A DNA stretch of 14,413 nt from Candidatus Poseidoniaceae archaeon (GTDB lineage: Archaea; Thermoplasmatota; Poseidoniia; Poseidoniales; Poseidoniaceae), in the NCBI GenBank assembly GCA_023254445.1, contig JALRLN010000022.1:1-14413 (forward strand), read 5' to 3'. The notes below the pieces were generated by a model, which saw nothing but the letters and a program-made list of their open reading frames with translations, did not search any database and was not told the DNA's origin. Both the position numbers and the translations under genes were made by a program. How positions within the stretch are numbered: position 1 is the stretch's first letter; each line of letters starts with the position of its first letter. This document shows positions 8,776 to 14,413 of this stretch, one piece after another.

Positions 8776-8810
8776 CTGAACCTTGAAGTCACGTCGCCCG
8801 TCGTCGGGTC

Positions 8811-9470
8811 ATGGTTGGAGCCGTCGGGACGCACGGCCCCCTGCTTGGACCCGGAGCATCGCTCATGCTCGACGTTCTCCTGCTGGGTGGGGCCCTTGTC
8901 CTCCTCCTCAGCGACCGACGGCTCACTGTCCCCTCGGGAACCGTCCTGCTTTCGCTGGTCGCCGCGACCGCTGCAGCACGTGTTGCGATGGCCGACCTTC
9001 CGAACGTTCAGCCCGTGAGCGTGATGGTGCTGCTGGCCGGGGCCACGATGGGCGCTCGTCGAGGGGTGGCCTTCGCCGTGCTGGTCACCATCCTCTCCAA
9101 CACGGTGCTTGGCGATGGACTCTGGACGCTGCTCCAAGCGGTCGGTTGGTCGCTGATGGCCGTGGCAGGTTCGAAACTTGACCTGCTCGAGCACGGGGTG
9201 CTTCGGCTCGGACGTGCCACGTCGCTCGCGTGCGTGCTTGCGCTGCCTTTTGGTGCGCTGACCACCTTGTCTGTGCTGGGTCCGAACGTTGGTCTCGACG
9301 CCCTGCCAGCCCTGCTGTGGAGCGGCCTGCCCTTTGATGCGGCCCACGCGCTAGGCAACGTTGTGGTGATGCTGTGGGCCGGTCCGTCCATCGTTCGATG
9401 GATGACCTTCCGTGAGATCGCCGATCCAATGGCCATCACGGGGTTGGAGGCCGATGCCAGCCTCGTCTGA
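8811..9470 (+). CDS. ECF-transporter S-component-like integral membrane protein
   Basis: A 219-residue, very hydrophobic protein with about six membrane helices. Its motifs fit the substrate-binding S subunits of energy-coupling factor (ECF) vitamin transporters: ARVAMADLPNVQPVSVMVLL (57-76), GATMGARRGVAFA, SNTVLGDGLWTLLQAVGW (96-113) and the late GLPFDAAHALGNVVV (172-186). S components bind a vitamin or cofactor in the membrane and need a shared A/A'/T module, which is not in this window. The DUF4430-like gene 35 nt upstream suggests a cobamide-type substrate, but the sequence alone does not prove this. The start is uncertain: ATG 8811 has no Shine-Dalgarno, while ATG 8865 has GGAG 8 nt upstream and begins right at the first helix. 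The end overlaps pth2 by 17 nt. Confidence 0.75.
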   Translation: MVGAVGTHGPLLGPGASLMLDVLLLGGALVLLLSDRRLTVPSGTVLLSLVAATAAARVAMADLPNVQPVSVMVLLAGATMGARRGVAFAVLVTILSNTVLGDGLWTLLQAVGWSLMAVAGSKLDLLEHGVLRLGRATSLACVLALPFGALTTLSVLGPNVGLDALPALLWSGLPFDAAHALGNVVVMLWAGPSIVRWMTFREIADPMAITGLEADASLV

Positions 9471-9822
9471 TGCCCCCACCTTGGCGGTGCTTGTTCGGCA
9501 GGACCTCGGCATGGGGCCCGGGAAAGTCGCGGCACAAGTCGGTCATGCGGCCGTTGGATGCAGCCTTGCCTCCCGAACCGCGGCGGCCCATCGGTTTGAG
9601 CGCTGGAGGAGCGAATCTGGCCGCTTGCTGGTCTTAGCGGTGACCGACGAGGATGCGTTGCGTCACCGTCAGGAGCAGGCCGAACGCCTCGGCGTTGTGC
9701 ACAAAGCGGTTCGTGACGCAGGCCGAACGGAGGTTCCTGCAGGGACTTGGACGGTGCTTGGGCTTGGCCCTGCACCTGCCAGCGTCCTGATGCCGCTGAT
9801 TGAGGGCCTGTCGACCTATTGA
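9454..9822 (+). CDS. pth2: Peptidyl-tRNA hydrolase, Pth2 family (copy 1)
   Basis: Pth2 releases stalled peptides from tRNA so that the tRNA can be recharged. This 122-residue copy has the signature VRQDLGMGPGKVAAQVGHAA (14-33) and DAGRTEVPAGTWTVLGLGP (88-106). The conserved Lys (24), Asp (88) and Thr (92) are present. The R-x-D in the first motif is kept, but the middle strand usually written GQxKVVVK reads SGRLLVLAV here, without the lysines. The start at ATG 9454 lies inside the preceding gene, with GGAGG only 3 nt before it; the frame is open further up but without homology. A second, more diverged Pth2 lies about 450 bp downstream on the other strand. Confidence 0.92.
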   Translation: MPASSDAPTLAVLVRQDLGMGPGKVAAQVGHAAVGCSLASRTAAAHRFERWRSESGRLLVLAVTDEDALRHRQEQAERLGVVHKAVRDAGRTEVPAGTWTVLGLGPAPASVLMPLIEGLSTY

Positions 9823-9864
9823 AGCGGAACCAACCTTCATCCCTGAGCCGAGGATACACCACCC

Positions 9865-10269
9865 ATGCTGAAGGGGCTGTGGAAGGCGATCCTCTCGTCG
9901 TCCCTTCTTGCCACCATGTGCTGCTTTCCGTCCGTGGTCCTCGTCCTGTTTGGATTGAGCTCGGTGTCGGCCGCAGCGAGCCTGTCCGACACGCTGTATT
10001 GGGGCGGTGAGGGATGGGCCTGGTTCCGCCCGACGTTGCTCGCGGTGTCCGCGGCCACGCTTGCCCTTGGTGTGGTGCTTCACTTTCGTCGGTCCGGGGT
10101 GTGCACGCTGGAGGAGGCCGTTCGGCAACGACGGGCCATTGTGAACACCACGCTGCTTGCGTTCAGCGTCGCCACGACCTTGTACCTCATCGTGAATTAC
10201 GTGGTCTTGACCGAAGCGGGCATCGCTGTAGGGTTGCCCTGGGAATCGTCGCGCTTTTGGACGAAGTGA
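9865..10269 (+). CDS. Small three-helix membrane protein resembling MerT metal transporters
   Basis: A 134-residue protein with three membrane helices (about 11-36, 56-74, 92-115). Helix 1 carries a vicinal pair, C19-C20, followed by F-P (LATMCCFPSVVLVLFG). The positively charged loop between helices 2 and 3 carries C80 (HFRRSGVCTLEEAVRQRR). MerT, the mercuric-ion transporter, has the same plan: a Cys-Cys-x-Pro in helix 1, Cys residues in the cytoplasmic loop between helices 2 and 3, and a similar length. Here the loop has one Cys, not two, and no merA, merP or merR is nearby. The substrate could be a metal or another thiol-reactive solute. It begins 42 nt after pth2 copy 1 and converges on pth2 copy 2, with 2 nt between stops. 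The gene is well supported; the MerT relation is moderate. Confidence 0.7.
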   Translation: MLKGLWKAILSSSLLATMCCFPSVVLVLFGLSSVSAAASLSDTLYWGGEGWAWFRPTLLAVSAATLALGVVLHFRRSGVCTLEEAVRQRRAIVNTTLLAFSVATTLYLIVNYVVLTEAGIAVGLPWESSRFWTK

Positions 10270-10271
10270 GG

Positions 10272-10688
10272 TCACAGAAGCGACAAATCACCCGTGATGG
10301 CGTCCACGGCTTCTTCTTCCGCGGGCCCGACCGCCAGCACGGTCACCGACCCGGCCGGGACCTGGGTGTGCCCTGCGTCGTGCACCAAGGTGGACGGCAA
10401 TCCCGCTGCCGTCGCCATGGCGTGCAGGGCGCGAAGGTGTTCAGCATCGTCGCCTTTTACACAGATCTTGCGTTGTCCGCTCGAGAGCCATGCTTGCAGA
10501 ACGGCTTGGTGCGCATCGTCCATGCCAAGCAAGGCATTGACGCATGCATGGCCCGCTTGGGCTGCGACCTTGCCTTTGCCCATCTTCAGGCCATGGTTGA
10601 CCACGAGCACCAGCTTTGTGGCGCCGGTTGGCCGTGGGCCTGATGGCGGGGGGGCGGTCAACCGGTGCAACCAGCGACGAAGCCCCAC
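10272..10688 (-). CDS. pth2: Peptidyl-tRNA hydrolase, Pth2 family (copy 2)
   Basis: A 138-residue protein with the Pth2 core TKLVLVVNHGLKMGKGKVAA, followed by a strand with GQRKICVKGDD and then VHDAGHTQVPAGSVTVLAVG. The conserved Lys (40), Asp (104) and Thr (108) are kept, as are the middle lysines missing from copy 1. By contrast, the usual R-x-D of the first motif is N-H-G, and the Arg of DAGRT is His. No ATG lies in a sensible place; the frame is open far upstream through the antisense of the aldolase gene. I therefore choose GTG 10688 (MGLRRWLHRL), giving a 24-residue Pro-rich leader before the fold; TTG 10670 is an alternative. It is divergent from the threonine aldolase and convergent with the MerT-like gene. 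Confidence 0.88.
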   Translation of the reverse strand: MGLRRWLHRLTAPPPSGPRPTGATKLVLVVNHGLKMGKGKVAAQAGHACVNALLGMDDAHQAVLQAWLSSGQRKICVKGDDAEHLRALHAMATAAGLPSTLVHDAGHTQVPAGSVTVLAVGPAEEEAVDAITGDLSLL

Positions 10689-10750
10689 ATGACGAGGTTC
10701 GGGCCGTCGCCCATCACGCTTCCGCCGCCGGACCGTTGATGATGCCCATG

Positions 10751-10768
10751 CCCATGCCGGTGCATGGG
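10751..10768 (+). other. Perfect 7-bp inverted repeat over the aldolase start codon
   Basis: CCCATGC, loop CGGT, GCATGGG. The right arm contains ATG 10764, the longest in-frame start of the threonine aldolase gene. It follows a short ATGCCC tandem run (from about 10746). If transcribed, the hairpin could mask that start, or it may mark that the true start is GTG 10788. The inverted repeat is seen directly; its function is unknown. Confidence 0.45.
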
Positions 10769-11810
10769 TGCTGAAGGCAGAGGTCGAGTGGATCTGCGCA
10801 GCGATACCGTGACGCAACCCACGGACGCGATGCGGGAGGCCATGCGAGTGGCCCACGTTGGCGATGACGTTCTTGGGGACGACCCCACCGTGAAAACCCT
10901 CGAAGCGCGGATGGCGACGATGTGCGGCATGGAGGCCGCCTTGTTCATGCCCTCTGGTACCATGGCCAATGCCGTTGCTGTACGGGCCCACACCCAGCCG
11001 GGCGACGAAATCGTGCTCGAGCGTGAGGCCCACATTTACCAGTACGAGGGTGGGGGCTACGCCGCCATTTCTGGGTGCTCCGTTGCCTTGGTTGACGGCG
11101 ACCGTGGGCGAATGCATCCTTCGTCGGTGGCGTCGGCCATTCGGAAATCGGCCGGCTCACAAGGCCATTACCCGGACGCCACGCTCATCTGCGTGGAGAA
11201 CACCGCGAACAGGGGCGGTGGCGCCTGCTACGACCAATCCACGCTCGACGCCATTGTTGAGGTTGGTCGGGCACAGGGTTGCGCCTTGCACGTCGACGGT
11301 GCGCGCATGATGAACGCAGCAGTCGCCACATCGTCAACCCCTGCTCGGATGCTCAAAGGTTGGGACAGCGTCTCCGTCTGCCTGTCAAAGGGGCTCGGCG
11401 CTCCTGTGGGGTCCGTTCTCGTGGGGTCCACCGCCTTCATTGCCCGAGCCCACCGTTGGAGAAAGATGCTCGGTGGCGGCATGCGTCAGGCAGGGGTGCT
11501 CGCCGCTGCGGGACTGCACGCCTTGGATCATCACGTGAACCGGCTCGTGGACGATCATGCGCGAGCCAGACGCATGGCAGAAGCGATGGCGAACCATGGC
11601 TCATTCCACCTCGACCTCGACGCGGTTCAAACCAATATGGTCTACTTCGGCGTGGACGGGTGGTCCGCCCTCCAAACCCAAGCGCACCTCGCTGAGGCGG
11701 GCATCGACGTCCTGACGATCGACGACGCCCGTTGCCGGCTCGTCACGCACCTGCACATCACCGACGAGCACGTGACCAGGGTCGAAGCCGCCGTCGCGTC
11801 GGTCGTCTGA
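10764..11810 (+). CDS. ltaE: Low-specificity L-threonine aldolase (PLP enzyme)
   Basis: This enzyme cleaves L-threonine or L-allo-threonine to glycine and acetaldehyde in the cytoplasm using pyridoxal phosphate. The 348-residue product shows the family N-terminus DLRSDTVTQPTDAMREAM, VGDDVLGDDPTV, MPSGTMANAVA, the aspartate motif LHVDGARMMNA and the PLP-lysine motif SVCLSKGLGAPVGS with Lys at about 209. The conserved R-x-x-R-K-M-L-G-G-G-M-R-Q-A-G segment follows. The usual protein begins at or just before DLRSDTVT, so GTG 10788 (MDLRSD) is a serious alternative to ATG 10764. It is divergent from pth2 copy 2 across about 75 bp, and 42 nt upstream of the secreted redox gene. Close relatives such as beta-eliminating lyases share the fold, but the motifs favour threonine aldolase. 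Confidence 0.93.
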   Translation: MGAEGRGRVDLRSDTVTQPTDAMREAMRVAHVGDDVLGDDPTVKTLEARMATMCGMEAALFMPSGTMANAVAVRAHTQPGDEIVLEREAHIYQYEGGGYAAISGCSVALVDGDRGRMHPSSVASAIRKSAGSQGHYPDATLICVENTANRGGGACYDQSTLDAIVEVGRAQGCALHVDGARMMNAAVATSSTPARMLKGWDSVSVCLSKGLGAPVGSVLVGSTAFIARAHRWRKMLGGGMRQAGVLAAAGLHALDHHVNRLVDDHARARRMAEAMANHGSFHLDLDAVQTNMVYFGVDGWSALQTQAHLAEAGIDVLTIDDARCRLVTHLHITDEHVTRVEAAVASVV

Positions 11811-11852
11811 GTCCAACGAAGCATTGACCTTCCACGGGCCACACGGCGCTGC

Positions 11853-12752
11853 ATGCGCCTCTGGATGCCCGTCCTGCTGCTGACGCTCAGCCTGGCCCTC
11901 CCTGCGGCCTCGGCAGGGGCACCGACCGCGACCGATGCAGGCATCCTGTTTGGCGGTCAGGGTGGATCCGTAGCCAACGGTTCCACGTCGACGACAACAT
12001 TGGACGCCATGCCACCCGTGCTTGAGGACTACACCGCGACGTGGTGCGAAAATTGCGTGTACGTCGAGCACGCGCTCCACGACCTCCTTGAGGAACGCGA
12101 CGGGCATGTCTTCTCGTTCCACCGTTCGATCGGTGAAGCGGAGGACCCCTTCGGAACGCAGGTGCTCGACGAACGTTGGGAGGAGCGGTACAGCCGTCGT
12201 GCCCCCCCAACGGTGGTGTTCAACGGCAGCACGATGGTCGTGGGAAGCGTGCCGGAAGGTGCGAGCCTGCTGGAAGATTTCCGCGCCCTTGCCAACGTGA
12301 GCCTCAACCTCCCCGAAGGCTCGTCGACCTTCACATGGACCGCAGCCACCTCAGGGCAAAGCACGGTGTCGTGGGCTCTTTCGACGCAGGGAGGTCCCCC
12401 GGTAGGCATGAGCAACGTGCAGGTCTCGGTGGACGTTTGGGTTGTGGAAGACACGGCACATTTCCCCGACGGCAGCAACGGCGAGGAGCATTACCCGCAC
12501 ATCGTACGGGACATCATCACCCTCGATACGCAAGGTTGGGATGCCGATGGAGTGACGAGCACAGGCACGATGGACATCTCGCTCCCTGCAGCCTTTGACG
12601 GCGACGACCTCAGCCTGTACCTCGTGTACAGCGCCGCCTCCGAACCGGTCGTCGATCCTGAGCCAGAGCCTGAACCCCCTGCAGGCCTTCCAGGTCCGGG
12701 GGCCCTGTTGAGCGTCCTTGCATTGGCCTTGGCCGCTCGACGAGAGGCCTGA
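11853..12752 (+). CDS. Secreted thioredoxin-fold protein with PGPG-type C-terminal sorting tail
   Basis: A 299-residue exported protein. It has a signal peptide (1-21, ending AASA), then a Ser/Thr-rich stretch. A thioredoxin-like domain (about 52-145) carries the redox motif W-C65-E-N-C68 after LEDYTAT, and the cis-proline loop APPTVVFNG (117-125). This resembles the Omp28-type group of thioredoxin-like proteins. A beta-rich domain follows (150-262). The end is EPEPEPPAGLPGPGALLSVL, a short hydrophobic run and RRE. That layout (Glu/Pro linker, Pro-Gly motif, helix, basic end) matches archaeosortase substrates of the PGF-CTERM kind, with PGPG in place of PGF. Three N-glycosylation sequons (NGS, NGS, NVS) fit a surface location. 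It probably makes or reshuffles disulfides outside the cell. The stop is 3 nt from the converging gene. Confidence 0.82.
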   Translation: MRLWMPVLLLTLSLALPAASAGAPTATDAGILFGGQGGSVANGSTSTTTLDAMPPVLEDYTATWCENCVYVEHALHDLLEERDGHVFSFHRSIGEAEDPFGTQVLDERWEERYSRRAPPTVVFNGSTMVVGSVPEGASLLEDFRALANVSLNLPEGSSTFTWTAATSGQSTVSWALSTQGGPPVGMSNVQVSVDVWVVEDTAHFPDGSNGEEHYPHIVRDIITLDTQGWDADGVTSTGTMDISLPAAFDGDDLSLYLVYSAASEPVVDPEPEPEPPAGLPGPGALLSVLALALAARREA

Positions 12753-12755
12753 GGT

Positions 12756-14372
12756 TCAGCCCTCGTCTCGAAGGTCTTCTTCCAACCGCCACGCTGGTTC
12801 GTGCCGACGGGCCCCGTCGCGGATGTACTCCCACCACCACGGACGGGCGTCCGTGTCCACGACATCACGTTGAATCGCGTTCAGGCGAAGCACGAGTTGC
12901 GTGGCCGCGTCTGGAGCCCACCCTCCAACCCGGTGCCACATGCCATCCTCTTGCTCCACCCACCCCGAGACGTCGAGCAGGAAGCGCAACCAACCGTCTT
13001 CACGCTCGTCACGCACGGTGAAACGAAGGCCCGATTGAAGCGTCACGTCGTAGGGAGGGTGACCAACCACGTGGATCGGCTGCGGGTCTTCACCTGCACC
13101 GCCCACCGCAGCCCACACGCGTGCGTACAGATCTCGCCACCGTCGCGCCCCTTCACGAGGGTCATGCTCTTCCCAACGTTCCCGATGTTCCACGTGCATG
13201 TGGCGTCGGATGGCCTCAAACGGGTCTTGTGGGCGGTTCCTTAATGCTCCAAATCGTCGATGAAGGTTCTCCGCCATGTCACGTTCCAACTGCCGGCCAA
13301 TCTCCATTTGCTGCCTGAACAGGGCGCGGGCATTTCCCCATTGTTCGTCCCCGATGTTTGCGCGTCGTTCTTCGTTCAGGAACCGATGGAAGATCCCGGC
13401 GTCCCCTCGTCCGTGCTGACCCATGCCATGCAGCCAGCCGTTGCGCCCGCGCTCGGTGCTTCGGCCCTCACGCCACGCCGCTTCAAACTCCTCCTGAGGA
13501 AGGATGGCCGGGCCGTCCCTGGTGCCTTCCTGCCCGTGCCACACCGGTCGAAGCGTCTCCATGGCCTGCCTCGTCGGTTCGGCATCGCACCATGGCAAGC
13601 CGAGCGTGAGGTCGTTGACGGAGGCCGGAAGGCCGTCCTGAGCAGGGCTGGTGCTGGTCATGTGGGTCGCCAAGGACCGAATGTTCCGTGATGTACCCAC
13701 GTCGTCAAGCAACGACAGCACCACCGTCCCAAGCACGTCCCCGAGGGGGCGTTCCGGCCCCTGCCTGTCTTCAAAGATGCAAATGGGCGCATGGAGGATG
13801 CGTCCTTGTCCATCGAGCCCGTTGATCACGAAGGGTGCGCCGTGGGCTCCGTGGCCGACCATGATGGAGTAGCCATGGCCCAACCGCCCCCGAACGAGGA
13901 CGCGGGCACCTTCGATGGCCGTCCGGTCGGCGTTGTCGTCGAGCACCCCGTTCAGCAACACGATCGACCTCTGCAAGGGGGCATCCACCTCGTCGAGCGG
14001 CTGAGGGAGCCTCCACGCAGCGCAGAGCGCATGAAGGCGGTGTGCGTCGTCCACCCACGGCGGCGACAGCACGGTTTCCATCAGCCACGCCCAGTGGAGG
14101 GGATTCGCGGGGATCCTCACAATGCTGCTCTGCCTCGATGTTGGGACACAGAGCCGCAACCGTCCATTACGGAGCCGGAGGGGGTTTGCGTTCTTGATGT
14201 GCAATGCGCCATCTGGAGCCCCACTCCACCAGGCGAGCAGCCAAGGTTCCGTCCACCCCTCGAGGCACTTCAATGGTCGACGCGCCACCGCATCGTGAAA
14301 CTCACCCCGCTCGCGGTGAACGCGCCGGCGCGCTGATTCTTCCAAAATCCATGCTCGCGAGGTCGCGTCCAT
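12756..14372 (-). CDS. Hypothetical protein, Trp-rich and nearly lysine-free
   Basis: I do not recognise this 538-residue protein. The frame is open to the right edge, starting with a TTG at 14411, so an upstream extension cannot be excluded. I choose ATG 14372 (MDATSRAWILEE), which has an ATAAA box 26-30 bp upstream and would give a leaderless mRNA. There is no signal peptide or membrane helix, so it is probably cytoplasmic. The N-terminal half looks mixed alpha/beta (for example RSIVLLNGVLDDNA and GHGYSIMVGHGAHGAPFVIN). Residues of about 310-430 are strongly helical and charged, with many Arg/Glu pairs. The C-terminal part is again beta-like (YDVTLQSGLRFTVRDE) and ends in Trp-rich helices. 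It has about 25 Trp and only 2 Lys, basic charge being almost all Arg. It converges with the redox gene. Confidence 0.75.
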   Translation of the reverse strand: MDATSRAWILEESARRRVHRERGEFHDAVARRPLKCLEGWTEPWLLAWWSGAPDGALHIKNANPLRLRNGRLRLCVPTSRQSSIVRIPANPLHWAWLMETVLSPPWVDDAHRLHALCAAWRLPQPLDEVDAPLQRSIVLLNGVLDDNADRTAIEGARVLVRGRLGHGYSIMVGHGAHGAPFVINGLDGQGRILHAPICIFEDRQGPERPLGDVLGTVVLSLLDDVGTSRNIRSLATHMTSTSPAQDGLPASVNDLTLGLPWCDAEPTRQAMETLRPVWHGQEGTRDGPAILPQEEFEAAWREGRSTERGRNGWLHGMGQHGRGDAGIFHRFLNEERRANIGDEQWGNARALFRQQMEIGRQLERDMAENLHRRFGALRNRPQDPFEAIRRHMHVEHRERWEEHDPREGARRWRDLYARVWAAVGGAGEDPQPIHVVGHPPYDVTLQSGLRFTVRDEREDGWLRFLLDVSGWVEQEDGMWHRVGGWAPDAATQLVLRLNAIQRDVVDTDARPWWWEYIRDGARRHEPAWRLEEDLRDEG

Positions 14373-14397
14373 TGGCGTGCCGATGCGAGCATGGGTG

Positions 14398-14402
14398 TTT
14401 AT
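14398..14402 (-). promoter_or_regulatory. Possible TATA box for the hypothetical gene
   Basis: On the minus strand GTGGATAAACACC contains ATAAA at 14402-14398, centred about 28 bp before ATG 14372. This is the spacing expected when transcription starts at or beside the start codon (leaderless mRNA). No Shine-Dalgarno is visible there, which agrees. The call rests on one short AT-rich word in GC-rich DNA. Confidence 0.35.
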
Positions 14403-14413
14403 CCACGTCAACA

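Noticed and set aside
8776..8810. CCCG-TCGT-CGGG inverted repeat as a terminator between the propeller and S-component genes
   Set aside because: Only a 4-bp stem without a following T-run; expected by chance in GC-rich DNA.
8358..9347. 329-codon minus-strand open frame across the end of the propeller gene and the S-component gene
   Set aside because: Gln/His/Arg/Ser-rich shadow text with no recognisable motif; spans two real plus-strand genes.
10689..11117. Long N-terminal extension of pth2 copy 2
   Set aside because: It runs antisense through the threonine aldolase gene and has no Pth2-like content.

Overview
The window is GC-rich, densely packed archaeal DNA. The archaeal markers are a minichromosome maintenance helicase (MCM), the archaea-specific tRNA-dependent amidotransferase subunit GatE, Trm1 tRNA methyltransferase and two Pth2-type peptidyl-tRNA hydrolases. 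The combination of high GC, almost no spacer DNA and secreted proteins with an archaeosortase-like C-terminal tail best fits a planktonic euryarchaeon of the Marine Group II (Poseidoniia) kind. That placement is an inference from gene content and style, not from a database search.

Layout, left to right. Positions 1-2781 hold a minus-strand cluster read as purM (purine synthesis), a small rhodanese, then trm1. trm1 runs off the left edge, so its C-terminus is not visible. A 195-bp divergent spacer (2782-2976) separates this cluster from a plus-strand run of six genes: mcm, gatE, a secreted/membrane beta-propeller protein with a DUF4430-like tail, a membrane protein resembling an ECF-transporter S component, pth2 (copy 1) and a small MerT-like three-helix membrane protein. 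The spacing is tight: gatE and the propeller gene overlap by 4 nt (GTGA), and the S-component gene and pth2 overlap by 17 nt. These genes are probably at least partly co-transcribed.

A second pth2 lies on the minus strand (10272-10688), converging on the MerT-like gene with only 2 nt between their stop codons. It is divergent from a PLP-dependent low-specificity threonine aldolase (10764-11810). Next comes a secreted thioredoxin-fold protein with a Glu/Pro linker and a PGPG-type C-terminal sorting tail. A 538-residue protein I cannot assign, on the minus strand, closes the window; it converges on the thioredoxin-fold gene with a 3-nt gap.

Most genes are housekeeping: purine synthesis, replication, tRNA modification, Gln-tRNA formation and peptidyl-tRNA recycling. 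The most interesting block is 7144-9470. There a surface propeller protein with a transcobalamin-C-like/DUF4430-like domain sits directly before an ECF S-component-like protein, which suggests a micronutrient uptake pair, possibly for cobamides. Other points worth following are the two diverged Pth2 copies around a MerT-like gene, the apparent loss of family-typical zinc cysteines in Trm1 and GatE, and the PGPG-tailed redox protein. No RNA genes, CRISPR arrays, insertion sequences or gene-free stretches over 300 bases were seen.
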